Assembly: GCA_963932465.1 (NCBI GenBank)
Contig: OZ010788.1
Location: 671,854,484 to 671,918,483 of the forward strand
Direction of reading: 5' to 3'
Source of the DNA: Maratus speciosus
Taxonomy: Eukaryota > Arthropoda > Arachnida > Araneae > Salticidae
DNA length: 64,000 nucleotides
The translations under genes and the position numbers were made by a program. This document shows, piece by piece, positions 34,833-45,816 of the stretch (position 1 is the first letter of the stretch; every line of letters begins with the position of its first letter). A model generated the notes under the pieces. That model was given only the letters and a program-made list of their open reading frames with translations, was not told where the DNA came from and did no database searches.

Positions 34833-35876
34833 GCTGTCACCGCCGCCGGTTTTGAATTTTTTTGTGACCGGAGGTGTTTCTTCGTTAATATTAAGAAAAA
34901 TATTGCATACAAAAATATGAAAATGAGTGGTATTATAGAGAAATGTTTGATAATCACGCTGATGCAGGCAGTTTTTAAATCGAAGAATTAATTTAAGAGA
35001 TATTTAATGGTAAAGTTGGTCAACATCGTTCCATTAAAAAAGTTTTATAGAAACAAAAACTATACATGGGAATTTAATCATTTTAGGCCATTTTATACAT
35101 TACAAGTTCCCGGTGTGCAGACTGCATTTATTTTTTTAAGTTGACTCATTTTTTGAGGACTTATTTCTATTTTAAATTCACATTTTCAGCATTTCGAGAC
35201 ATATATTTTACATCTTTTAGAAAAGGGTATTATTTTAAATGGTTGCCAATTTTTAAAACAGCGAAAAGAATAATATTTCCTTCAAATTAAAAATGTATTG
35301 ACACGTGACTATTATAAACGAAAAAGACCTTTCAAATTAGAATTATATTATTATGTATTAAAAGCAGGGAAATATTGAAAATAAAGTCATAAAAACTATA
35401 TTTACATGTGAATTTTTAAAGAGAAAGAAATCTGTAAAATAATAAAGTCATTTATATACCTTAAATTCGTAAATGGAGGAAATTACGTCTTATTTAAAAG
35501 GGCCAAAAAAATTGCCAAACAGTTTAAATTTAAGAATATATTTGCGCGAGACATTTATTTCATATTTTAAGATAATCTTTTAAACTATTGTTGTGAATTC
35601 TATGAAAGCGCAAATAATATTTCATTTCTAACAACAAAAATATTTTCACGTGAATATTAAAATGAGAAAGAAAGCTTTGGTGAAAATGACGCCAGATTTA
35701 AAACGATACGTTTAAAATGACTTATTTAAAAGAACATTTTAATAGTGTTGTTAAAAAAATGCGGCAGACAAAGACTCTGTTTGCTTAGTTCATTTTATAT
35801 TACCTTATCTTGAAATGTTTCACTAATCTGACTTAATCGAGGACGAAAATAAACCGTTAACAAGGAGATCGCCACT

Positions 35877-35919
<43 letters not shown>

Positions 35920-36043
35920 CAATTACAATTCAGTCTTCCGATTTTTTTTTTTTTTTTAAGCCGATCAAATTAGCCTGCTCTTAGAGTTTGCAGTGTCTGA
36001 ACGGGGGTTGGCGTGCGTAGCTCGTAGAGAGCAGAGCCCCTAG
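34833..36043 (+). mobile_element. Helitron-like unit 2
   Basis: It parallels unit 1 from GCTGTCACCGCCGCC through CATACAAAAATATGAAAAT, CGGTGTGCAGACTGCATT and the 3' end GGGTTGGCGTGCGTAGCTCG ... GCCCCTAG followed by T. It contains a pure T tract of about 42 bases (35878-35919), absent from unit 1. The order of units is head to tail. Confidence 0.45.
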
Positions 36044-36628
36044 TACTGTAAAATTTCTCAAGTCTGAGAAAACTCGCATTGCTATTGGCTGCGTGGTGCA
36101 AGTGACAAAAAGAATTCGATTTTTACTTCACTTGTTGCAGAATTCGATTTCGCATCATCGGTGCTTGAAAAATTACAACAGAAAGCGCTGGAAAATCACA
36201 ACTTTTTTTACAGTGTACACTTACACATGTAAATATGGTCACCAACTTCTAAAGAAAAAAGCAAATAAACATATACCAGAAATTTGACTCCCTAAATAAA
36301 ATAAATTACATACGACACTTCATTAAATGAACACAGCACACATTTTATTAAATAATTTGTTTGCTCGAAAACAGGTTTGTGCGAATATATACCAAATTGA
36401 CACCTATACTAATTTTAATTGCTAAAAGATGTAATTTAAAAATTTTAAAAAGTAAAAATAGGTTTATTCGACTCTTCCCGAGTTATTTTCAAAACAAATA
36501 ATGTAGTTTGTATTAAATATAATAGAAAAGCAAGAGCCTTAGCAAGATTATATCAAGAAGAAACCATCCAAATAAATTTCAATGAAAGTAAGATCATTTT
36601 TCCCTGCAACCTATATTATCCATGTATA
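36044..36628. other. AT-rich stretch, nothing recognised
   Basis: No supported feature. Confidence 0.4.
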
Positions 36629-37232
36629 CAGGGTGTATCTGAAATGCTTCAACAAACTTAGAGAGGCGATAGTACTTTTGCAGACGAACAAAAAATGCAA
36701 TGGAACATGGGGTCACAAATGACGTTTAAAGGACGAAAATCGAGAAAATGCTTCTGGAAAAGGACAATCTGAAACAAGAAAGAAACATGCCAGAAAGTTG
36801 TTTATTGCACAGAATAGGTACAACACAACTCGTGATGTCCAGAGAAAACAAATATTTTACGACACTTTGGAAAAGTGCCGACCGTGGGCATTGTTACACA
36901 GGAACATCTATCAAGCAACGACTGGCGGACACGCTCGAAGACTTCGGGAGGCCTGCATACGTGGATTCCTGCTCACAGATTTGTTTGGCTTTCTTCCAAG
37001 TTTCTGTTATCTCTTTCTGACCGGATTTGCATAAAGTGAAAGGAAAAGCAGCTTCGTGCTACAAGCCAGTTCTGCAGAAAAGCAGCTTGCCAGATTTCGA
37101 TATCTTTATCACTTTTTTGATTTTCACCCTTTAAACGTCATTTGCGACCCCATGTTCTATTGCATTTCTTTGTTTGTCTTGATGAGTACTACCACCCCCC
37201 AAAGTTTGTTGAAGCATTTCAGATACTCCCTG
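36629..37232. mobile_element. Mariner-type TIR element, ~600 bp
   Basis: TA flanks it at 36627-36628 and 37233-37234. The ends CAGGGTGTATCTGAAATGCT and CAGGGAGTATCTGAAATGCT (read inward) open arms of about 120 bp that share TTCAACAAACTT, GCAATRGAACATGGGGTC and GACGTTTAAAGG. The middle is GC-richer and holds overlapping 90- and 78-codon frames. I do not recognise a protein in either. Confidence 0.7.
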
Positions 37233-37444
37233 TATATAGGAGAAACCATATTAATTGTAACCCACAGAAATTCAATAGATAACGATGCAGCATCATTTAA
37301 TTTAGTAAAATGATGGCTCGAGTGACTGAATGGTTCCGAAAGTAAAATAAATATTCAAGTGAAATAAATAATAACGTGCATAATATGAAAGAGTATGTAG
37401 AAAATCGAATGGCGGCGTTTCATAGATTGTGCACTTTTAGAATA

Positions 37445-38167
37445 CAGTGGAACTTATTATTTAACGAAGTCTCATCGTTACGCTTAAACACTCGTTATGA
37501 AGAAAATTCGTTAAATAGAAAGCATTTCAAATTTATGAAATTTGTATGATAAAATACACATGCATAAAATGAAAAACACGCATAAAATGGAACTATTGGA
37601 AAAATGCATTTTAATTCGGGCAGTAATTTTTTTTTAATGTAATTTAGGCAAATGAGAAAATTTTAAATGGAATAATGTCATTAAAAAACACATACTAAAG
37701 AAAGGTAAACAAAAACTGAAGCTTAGAGTACCTTTTCTCTTTTTTCTTCTGATTCCAAATCCTTAACTTTAAAAAAGTCTGTAATATTACTTTACACACG
37801 TTTCTTGTAAAAAATACACCGTTCATAAAAATATTCGCATATTTCTAAGTATCCGAATAATTCATTTGTAACATTTTCGTGAAACTGGAATCCCTTACTT
37901 TTTACACCTAAACACTTCGTTATGAAGAAAATTCGTTAAATAAAAATCAACTTCAAATTTATGAAATTTGTTTAATAAAATACACATGCATAAAATGAAA
38001 AACACGCGTACAATGGAAATATTGGAAAAATGCATTTTAATTCGGGCATAACTTCTTTATATGTAATTTAGACGAATGAGGAAAATTTAAATGGAATAAT
38101 ATCTTTAAAAAACACATAATAAAGAGAGGTAAACAAAAACTGAAGCATAGAGTACCTTTTCTCTTTT
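37445..38167. mobile_element. pogo-like MITE, left part (outermost layer of a stack)
   Basis: TA at 37443-37444 precedes CAGTGGAACTTATTATTTAA. The right end, 8.7 kb away at 46873, reads inward CAGTGGAACGTCCCTTTAAC and is followed by TA. The left part holds unit A (37480-37735), spacer (37745-37905) and unit A again (37908-38160). The spacer resumes as a second copy at 46438 after the insertion. The layout is thus A, spacer, A, [insertion], spacer, tail. No coding sequence. Confidence 0.7.
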
Positions 38168-38374
38168 TACTTTCTTCTATCATTACAAGAAGAAAGTATT
38201 GGATTCGTGAAAATTTTCGACGGATTTATACGTTTTAGAATGTCCTGAACACGATGTGATGGTTTTTAGAAAATGTCTGCATGTGAGTCTGTTTCTCACT
38301 CTCTCACTCTGTCACTCTGTCTGTTGTTCTGTGAGTCTGTATGTGACAAAAAATTTGTGGGTGCTCTATCGCAA
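38168..38374 (-). repeat. Repeat A, copy 3, outer part
   Basis: It starts TTCTTCTATCATTACAAGAA and runs to GGGTGCTCTATCGCAA. The uninterrupted relative at 49310-49360 continues GGGCGCTCTATCTCGAGAAC. Here the continuation GAACTAATGCACGGAATTTC starts at 45819, after a 7.4-kb insertion. Confidence 0.7.
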
Positions 38375-38699
38375 CCCTCATAGCATGCATGGTCACAGTG
38401 ACGTCGTTGTGACGTCACTGTGAGTCACCGTGGTCACGTCACATCTGTGACCGAAATGTCACCACTCAGTGATGTCACATTGTGACTGAGATGTGAACTT
38501 CTTAGAAAACCTTAAAAAATTACAAAAATTCTTCAAAACATGTTATTGTAAAATTTTATTTTTCTGGCAATAAAAAAGAATTGTTATGTCACTGCATGTA
38601 ACGTAGGTCACGTCACACTCACAAAAAAAATCCCACCATATTGTAAGTCACAGTGTGAGAAAAATATGAACTTCAAAAATCTTGTTTTAAAAAGGCCCG

Positions 38700-40742
38700 A
38701 GTTACAGCGGCATAAGGAATGAAAATATATTAGTGGATAGCAAATAGTAAATTCAGACACGAAAAGATGGTGTGGTGGGGGGGGGGGGGGGGGGCATATA
38801 AAGGAAAATACACGGTACAAGTATCAACAAACTAGATTTTCATGCTATATTTTATCAATTTGATATCTAAGAGAGTGAAAGTATTCTTTTTTCCTGATTT
38901 CAATTTTATCTAGTATTGCAATTTAATATAATAATCCTTCTCTTATTCTTATTATTATAAAAGTGTTTCTCGGAAAAATGGTACGTGCTGGAGCAATTTG
39001 GATAACATATTTAGAATTAGGAATATTAAATATATACACTTTACATATTTAGTTTGCAGGAAGGAAAATTTTTAATTTATTTTTACCGACCACTGGTATT
39101 CGAAACACTTTTGTGGCTTCAAACTAAAAAATTTCTATTATAGTTAAGTCTGCAGCTTTTAATGAGCACGTAGAAAGAGTCTTCAGAGTTTAATCATACA
39201 TACATTTCTTGCTTTATAATTTGCATATTTAAGTCATATTTTTTCCTGTTAGTGTACCTATTTTAAGTAACTATTTTTTAAAAAAAATTCTACTTCTTTC
39301 AGACTTTTAAAATAAAATTAGCATTTTCCGAATTAAAAAAAAATACAAAATTTATGCAAAACCCATGATATAATTTATTATTCGTATTTCAAATTTGTGT
39401 TTTAGAGATATGACTCTAAAAAAAAGTTATTATACGAATTGTTTTATTCTACAGGAAATTAACATGAAAAGAATGACGATTGACAAAGAAAATTTTTTTA
39501 TCCTCGATATTTATTTATATCTTATTATTTTTTAGGAAGATATTTTGTATTTATTATGTGTGAAACAATCTTTACTTAGAAAAGGGGAGGTGGGGGGGGC
39601 GGTTAAAACTGATAAAAAGAAAAGGTAAAATACATTGGTGAATTCTTCAAATACAAAAATTTAAATACAGACAGTCTCATAAAATGATTGCACATGCAAG
39701 TTCCAAATCCACCTGCCCAAAATCGTCTGCCACGATACCGCAGGGTAAACAGAGAACTTTTTATTCTAACAGATGCGGTACGTTACTAGTCTAAAATGTA
39801 AGCTTTTGCGTGTGCTTTTTTTAATGTAAGAAAAAGAAGTCACCATTTTCGGATACACACGGATATTAATAATTAATTTATGGAGCTTAAAAAGTAGGTC
39901 TTATTTAATTTAAATTGTTTATTCTTGTTTTGTATATTTGGTGAGATGAGTTAAATAGTTTTATATTATACCTATAGAAAGAGACTGATCTGGAATTGTT
40001 TTTCAGATTAGAAATTAACATTATACTGAATGGGAAATGTCGTTTTACACACTATAGTTGTGAAACTTTTGAAAGACTTTTTTTCATTGCTAATAATATT
40101 TTAAATTATTATTTAAGATCCTAAATCTTCATATCAATGTTTTCAGATTTAACATTTGCCAAAATTATAAAATAATAGGAATTCCTTGTAACATATGGAG
40201 AGATTTTTGAGAAATTGTTAAATCTAATAATACATTTAATTCATCTATTGTACTTTGTTGTTGTTTAATAGTACAATTATAAATACTAATTATTTAGTGT
40301 TTTTCAAATTGGTATATTTGTTTTTTTAAATTGTATGTAAGCACGTTTTTACTGTTCGTGATTTTAATCAAACATTTAATTGCAGACATTCAGAATCAGT
40401 TATTAAATTCTCTTCGATTGTAAACTCATTTTCTACGTTTTCGATACACGTTCGATACTTCGCATTAAAAAATAAAATATGACATTTAAGCATTGAAATA
40501 AGGTGTTTTTTATGCCTGATAACAAGTTTTTAGATTAAACTGCTTTATTATACTTTTTAAATTTTGATATTTATAATATTTATAAAAAAAAAATTTATAA
40601 TTTATGATATTTATAAAAGTTGATATTGTACTGTTCATTAGCGATAATTGCTGGAAATGCATTTTTAATTATAATATGCGCTTTTATGATTCTCTATATT
40701 TATGCATAGTATACGGTGTATATAAAAGCTATAATTCATATA
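38700..40742. other. Interior of 7.4-kb element, nothing recognised
   Basis: AT-rich with a G18 run at 38777-38794 and a G8 run at 39592-39599. No coding or RNA signal that I can support. Confidence 0.4.
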
Positions 40743-41315
40743 CAGGGCTACACAAAAGTATACCTAAGAGTTAAGGGGTATGGGCGCAAATTGCTTAAAG
40801 GTGTTTTTTAGATGAGTTATGGATTTTTATGTTGAACTGCATTTAATTTACTAAGAAATGTTTTTAGAATATGGATAAAATGATACACAGGGTCACGCAA
40901 GGAAATGGATATATGGCCGTCTATAAATTATAATTTCTGAAATGTGATTTCAGCAGTTTTAAGAGTGTTTTAATTTGAATTAAATTTTAACTAAATAGTG
41001 GCGTGTAATAAAGATTCTAGTTAAACTACAGGGTTGTACAAAAGTATTCAAGTATGTTTTCATATATTAGTATAAATTGCTGAATGAGAATTTCAACCTG
41101 TTATGCGTTTTCTTGCTAAACTAAATTTTCACATTGTATACTAGTATATATCAACCTACAGATTAAATACAGGGCTATTCAAAAGAATTGGAAAACATAT
41201 TTGGGCTATGGACGGTAACTGCTGAAATCAGTTTTTCAAATGTTTTATGCGTTTTCTAAAATATTTACTTAGTTATCTTATTTACGTTATTTCTTTAAAT
41301 TACGATGTCTAGTTA
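40743..41315 (+). repeat. Degenerate tandem array, ~141-145 bp
   Basis: Four units start CAGGGCTACACAAAAGTATA, CAGGGTCACGCAAGGAAATG, CAGGGTTGTACAAAAGTATT and CAGGGCTATTCAAAAGAATT at 40743, 40888, 41029 and 41170. Internal marks such as AAATTGCT(T/G)AA and TTATGCGTTTTCT recur at fixed offsets. Confidence 0.55.
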
Positions 41316-41945
41316 AAGCATTCAGGAAGCGTTGGAAAGTGCTTTATATTCTATGCTTAACGCATGATTTTTCTTACTTTTTTTTTTTTCTATTTCCCAG
41401 ATCAGTCATTTCCTATACATCATACCAAATCTATTTAGCTCATATTAACAAAATACAATATACACGGGAATAAAAAATTTAAATAAATATGGCTTATCTT
41501 ATTCTTCTTTAAATAGGAAATATATTAATATCCGTTAGACTCCATGTTCGTATTTAATAAAATAATAACAAATCGCAACACATAAAAACTTACACATTCT
41601 TAATATAAAGCTGAACTCAAGATCAAGCTTAGAACTTAATAAAAAAGGATGCCAGTTGATAAGCATTGTTTTTTTTTCAGTGTAAAAATTAAAAGAATTT
41701 TAGAAGAATAGGACTCCAAAATAGCGATACTTTGCTAAAAAGTACGGTAAAAAGATAATATTGTATATTTCAAACAAAACTTTATTTTAAAATTCATCAC
41801 AGTGTTTATAACAAGAATCATCACGGTATTAATGCTTGGAAATTTTTCCAGAGAGAAACATTCGTCTTGCAAACAATATTTCAAATGGAAATCAAATTTC
41901 AAATTGATTGCTTAAAAGGCGCAAAAGCCAACATAGTGAAAAAAA

Positions 41946-42016
41946 TTCCATAACGGTACTTGAATCCGGGCCATCAGTATAGCGCACTGACATTCTACCG
42001 ACTAAACCACATGGAA
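41946..42016 (-). tRNA. tRNA-like segment, left arm (pseudo)
   Basis: This is the inverse of the copy at 42465-42535, with the same acceptor start TTCCATG and the D region GGTTTAGTCGGTAGAAT. The T arm is decayed (GGATTCAAGTACC), so it is the more degenerate of the two. Confidence 0.4.
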
Positions 42017-42464
42017 CGAGACCCAGCCTGGAAAATGTCTTACTATTACATGTTGGCAAGGCTATAAACTCAGCACAAGATGGAATATTTATCATGAGCC
42101 ACCGACATGGGGCAAACACGAAACTTAATTAAATCCAGCAGCGATTCAAACTATATAAATACTTGGAAATTTTTCCAGAGAGAAACATTCGCCTTGCATA
42201 TTTCAAATGAAAATCAAATTTCAAATTAAAATTGCATTTTAAGCAATTAATTTGAAATTTGATTTTCATTTGAAATATTGTATGCAAGGCGAATGGTTCT
42301 CTATGGAAAAATTTCCAAGTATTTATATAGTTTGAATCGATGCTGGATTTAATTAAGTTTCGTGTTTACCCGATGTTGGCGGCTCACGATAAATATTCCA
42401 TCTTGTGCTGCGTTTGTAGCCTTGCAAACATGTACTAGTAAGAAATTTTCCAGGCTGGGTCTCG

Positions 42465-42535
42465 TTCCATGTGGTTTAGTCGGTAGAATGTCAGTGCGCT
42501 AAACTGATGGCCCGGATTCGAGTCCCGGCTTGGAA
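42465..42535 (+). tRNA. tRNA-like segment, right arm (pseudo)
   Basis: TTCCATG pairs with CTTGGAA at six of seven positions. The anticodon stem TCAGT/ACTGA is perfect with the 7-base loop GCGCTAA (anticodon position GCT). The T stem pairs at four of five positions around ATTCGAG. Position 33 is C rather than U, and a GCT tRNA (Ser) would need a long variable arm that is absent. It is a tRNA-derived SINE head rather than a working gene. Confidence 0.45.
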
Positions 42536-42605
42536 TCTTTTTCTCTATGTTGGCCTTTGCCCTTTTAAGCAATTAATTTGAAATTTGATTTTCTTTTGAA
42601 ATAAT

Positions 42606-42773
42606 CACATTGTTTATGACAAGTTCGTCACAAATGACACATATTTCACAAATTAGTCACAGTGTGACGTCAAAGCATTGCCGCTGTCGTCACAGGTTCG
42701 TCACAAAGTTAATGCCAAAATAGTCACAAATGACACACTTTTCACAAATTTGTCACACCGTGACTTCGCACAC
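42606..42773. repeat. GTCAC-rich subterminal region
   Basis: About ten GTCAC/GTGAC motifs occur in 170 bases, including TCACAAATGACACA twice and a TGACGTCA at 42665-42672. It matches in character the outer 160 bases of the 7.4-kb element (45655-45816) and was probably continuous with them before the 42774-45647 insertion. Confidence 0.5.
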
Positions 42774-43230
42774 TGCAAATAAGGGCGTCTTAAATTCAGA
42801 CACATATGTGACTGAAAGAGTAATTCAGACACTTAAGTGTCTGAATATGGAATTTCAGACATCATAGGTGCCTGAAATTAAGACACTTAAGTGTCTTACT
42901 ATATGATCATGGTATAAACACTGTAAACTGAAATGTCTGAAATTCAGACACATAAGTGTCTGAAACTGGAGTGTTCAATTTTCAGACATTTTAAAGTGTC
43001 TTAATTTTTAAGACACGTGTATATGTCTGAATTTAAGACGTTTAAAACATCTGAATCGCATCCATTTTTGATCACCCTGCAAGTTTTGCTATAGGCAATC
43101 AATTGTTCACTGTTTTTTGTAAGCTTTATACACTGTAAAAAATAACCATTACAATATGGAAATTATATTGCCAATTGGGACGCCAATTTACGTATTTTAA
43201 TATAAATTTACTTCCGTAAATTCCAGAAAA

Positions 43231-45090
43231 TTTTCTATTTTTTGCATATTTCTCCATTTAAAAGGTATAATATAATCTTTCAAGGACAAATCCACATATT
43301 TCGCAATCAGAATTTTCTAAACTCACGTATATTAAACATGATTTATTTATTTATATGGAAACTAGTGCATTGGCACACCTACTGGGGGAGTTAAGGGGGC
43401 TGAAGCCTCTCCCAGATTAGACTAGATATTATTTTTTTTTTAATTATGAAAGAATATAATTATTTTTTAATAGATCCTTAAAAAATCGGAATTTTTAAAA
43501 AGATATTAATTTTGTCGCACATTTTTTTTTTCTCTTTTTTAAATTTTATTATGAAATTCGAAATTATAGCATGTTTAAAATTTACTTAATTATAAACATT
43601 AATTACTTAATTATACTTAAGTAAACTAATTAATTGATGTTTTTAAGATTTACTTTAGAAAAAAAAAACTATTTACTTAATTATAAATTTAAGATCCAGT
43701 GCAACTTTTTGCACACTTTAACCTTTATAATATTTTGATAATTTAATAATAAAACTTTAAATTGTTTGATTGCAAACACACTTTAAAATTATCCAAATAC
43801 GGAAACACACAAAAAAAATCGCAAAAACAAAAGTATATATTAGTACAGTACAGTATTTCATTATTTAACATTTTAAAAGCATTCAGAATTACACCAACCA
43901 AAACTTTCCAGTTTGTTACGACGCTTGCATTTTTTTTTACAACTATAACACTGCCTCTAAAATATGCTAGTCCCCTCCAAATCGCAATTCTGGATGCACC
44001 ACTGAATCTGTGTGGTATCCAAAGTGTATGCTGATTCTATTTCCCTCTGAAATTTAAAGAAAATATCATGTTTAATTACGAAATTTTCGCAAAAGAAAAA
44101 TAACTGGAATATATCTCAAAACTGTGGCGCCATCTATACATTTCTTATTCAATATATTGAATAAGAAATATCGAACTTATTAGTGTTTGATGGTGTTTTG
44201 AGAAGTTATTTAAGTTCGTTATAACTATTATTTTGGAATTATATAGAATATTTCTGAAATTTTTTACTACATAACATTTTAGCTAATCATTGAGTATTGA
44301 TTTAATTCAGGAATGATCTCATTTCACCGTAAGAAAATTAGTCTCATCGAAAACTTTTAACCTGTATTTCGATCGAAAAAAAGGAAGATAAAAATTATTT
44401 GCGCAACTATAAAACACTGGTTTTTATTATTTTTGAAGAAAAATTATATACAATATTTATAACTGAGAAATTTTGTTCAGAATATATGGCATATGGAATA
44501 TGGAATATATAGGGATTAATGAGTCCAATTAAAAAAAAATTGCCATATATTCAACCGATCTGAAAAAAAAGAAAGAAAGAAAAATAAAGAAATAGAACAC
44601 TATATTTCTTCACACACTTTTATATACACATACCTTCGCATTAACATTAAACACAGGCTTTGGGCAAAAATATATGCATTTTTTTTTATGAAAAATTGAT
44701 TTTTATTTTTAATGGGCGTTGAATTACGCCCCTCCGCCCCCCCCCCCCCCCCCCCAAACACACAACTGAAACGGGACAAGCCCGAATTAAATATATATAG
44801 ATATTAATTAAATATATATGTAATATATATACATATGCACTGTTAAAACATTTTAAATATTTTAATATTTCAAAAATAACGTCTGTCATCTGTATTAACA
44901 ATAATATTTCTGTTCTGAAAATTTCTTCGGTAGAAGTAGATAAACCTTCTGCTAATCTTACATTGCAGGAAAAGCAAAATATTCAAAATTCTAGAGAGAA
45001 GATGTGTGAAATCTTTCAAAATTATAAGCAGATAGACAAAATATTTACCGTTTCTGTAAAATAAATTGTGAGTCACAAGTAACTAACAAT
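43231..45090. other. Interior of CACTG element, nothing recognised
   Basis: AT-rich with a C19 run at 44737-44755. The 90-codon frame at 43762 has no family resemblance. Confidence 0.4.
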
Positions 45091-45109
45091 ATTTGAACTT
45101 CCCAGCTGT

Positions 45110-45182
45110 GAAATCGTGGCCGAGAGGGATTATCGCATAGTCTACAGACCATGAGGTTGCGAGTTCGTATCCCGCGACGGGT
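45110..45182 (+). repeat. tRNA-like (Leu/Ser type) SINE head
   Basis: GTGGCCGAGAGGGATTA looks like a Leu/Ser-type A box region and GAGTTCGTATCCCGC like a decayed B box, with about the right spacing. Read on the opposite strand it gives the phrase RRGIRTRNLMVCRLCDNPS, a familiar spurious translation of tRNA-derived repeats. The stems are incomplete, so it is not a functional tRNA. Confidence 0.4.
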
Positions 45183-45654
45183 AGGTGCAATGTTGTTAAG
45201 ATATATGTTAAATACAATGTTGTTGTAAATTGAGTAAAAGTAGTTAATCATGTAAAATGTGCGAGACTGTATTGAAATACATTTGTACCTCTTTTTTTTT
45301 TTTTTTTAAATACAGAAATTTTCCAATAAATAAATAAATAAATTTTTCCAGAAATTGAAGAAAATTTTCATTAAAATACGTAAATTGTACTGGCGTCTTG
45401 ATTGGCGGTACAATTTTTATATTTTGAAGGATTTTTTTTTCTGTGTATAAGGCTTTCCGAAAAAATGGCTGCTTTTGCAGAGAAATTAAAGGTGGTCAAA
45501 CATGGATGCATTTCAGACATTTGAAGTGTCTTAAATTTAGACACATACAAGCGTCTTAAAAATTTAGACACTTTAAAATGTCTGAAAATTGAACACTCCG
45601 TTTCAGACACTTATGTGTCTGAATTTCAGACATTTCAATTTACAGTGCAGAGTG

Positions 45655-45816
45655 GTCACAATGTGACGTCACAAACGACCTCTAAAACGGCCATAACGAC
45701 CTCGCATTCTAGTCACTATGACGTCACATCGACGTCACGTGACGTCACATCGACGGTCACAAAATCACAGTGTGACTTCACAACGACGTCGCCGTGACGT
45801 CACCATGCCTTACGGG
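45655..45816. promoter_or_regulatory. Cluster of CRE-type TGACGTCA palindromes
   Basis: Perfect TGACGTCA occurs at 45664, 45719, 45740 and 45795, with additional GACGTC sites between them. TGACGTCA is the consensus site of CREB/ATF bZIP factors. The left end of the same element has one at 38410 and the subterminal segment another at 42665. It may be regulatory, or it may simply be the transposase binding array of this element. Confidence 0.45.

Larger units (their letters stand above)
41838..42605. repeat. 770-bp palindrome with tRNA-like segments
   Basis: The arms at about 41838-42225 and 42238-42605 are reverse complements centred near 42231. Shared blocks include TTGGAAATTTTTCCAGAGAG (twice on the left, inverted on the right), ATTAAATCCAGCAGCGATTC and its inverse, and TTTTAAGCAATTAATTTG. 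Each arm carries one tRNA-like sequence on the strand reading outward. Interior hairpins sit within the larger one. Confidence 0.65.
42774..45647. mobile_element. CACTG-ended element with palindrome-rich arms
   Basis: The ends are CACTGCAAATAAGGG (or a second CACTGTAAACTGAAATG at 42919) on the left and CACTGTAAATTGAAATG (read inward) on the right. The arms 42919-43230 and 45340-45647 are inverted copies of about 310 bp. They are packed with TCAGACAC..GTGTCTGA palindromes, followed by a GAC GCCAATTTACGTATTTTAAT-type block. The 2.1-kb middle has no recognisable transposase. It lies inside the GTCAC-rich right end of the 7.4-kb element. Confidence 0.55.
38375..45816. mobile_element. 7.4-kb insertion with CRE-rich inverted ends
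   Basis: Left end CCCTCATAGCATGCATGGTC; right end read inward CCCGTAAGGCATGGTGACGT. Both continue with GACGTCGTTGTGA and GTCAC/GTGAC motifs over at least 80 bases. The element interrupts repeat A at an exactly definable point, with AA on each side (38373-38374, 45817-45818). Nothing inside resembles a transposase. It holds later insertions: the palindrome at 41838-42605, the element at 42774-45647, and a ~143-bp tandem array. Confidence 0.6.

Noticed and set aside
36748..37034. 90- and 78-codon overlapping frames as a real protein
   Set aside because: Both lie in the core of a TIR element, neither shows a known motif, and two overlapping chance frames are expected in GC-richer DNA.
37245..37444. 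Short intervals with weak AT-rich frames as small exons
   Set aside because: No splice-site-supported frame, conserved motif or neighbouring exon that would support a host gene.
43762..44034. 90-codon frame inside the CACTG element as a transposase
   Set aside because: No catalytic or DNA-binding motif; composition matches the surrounding AT-rich DNA.
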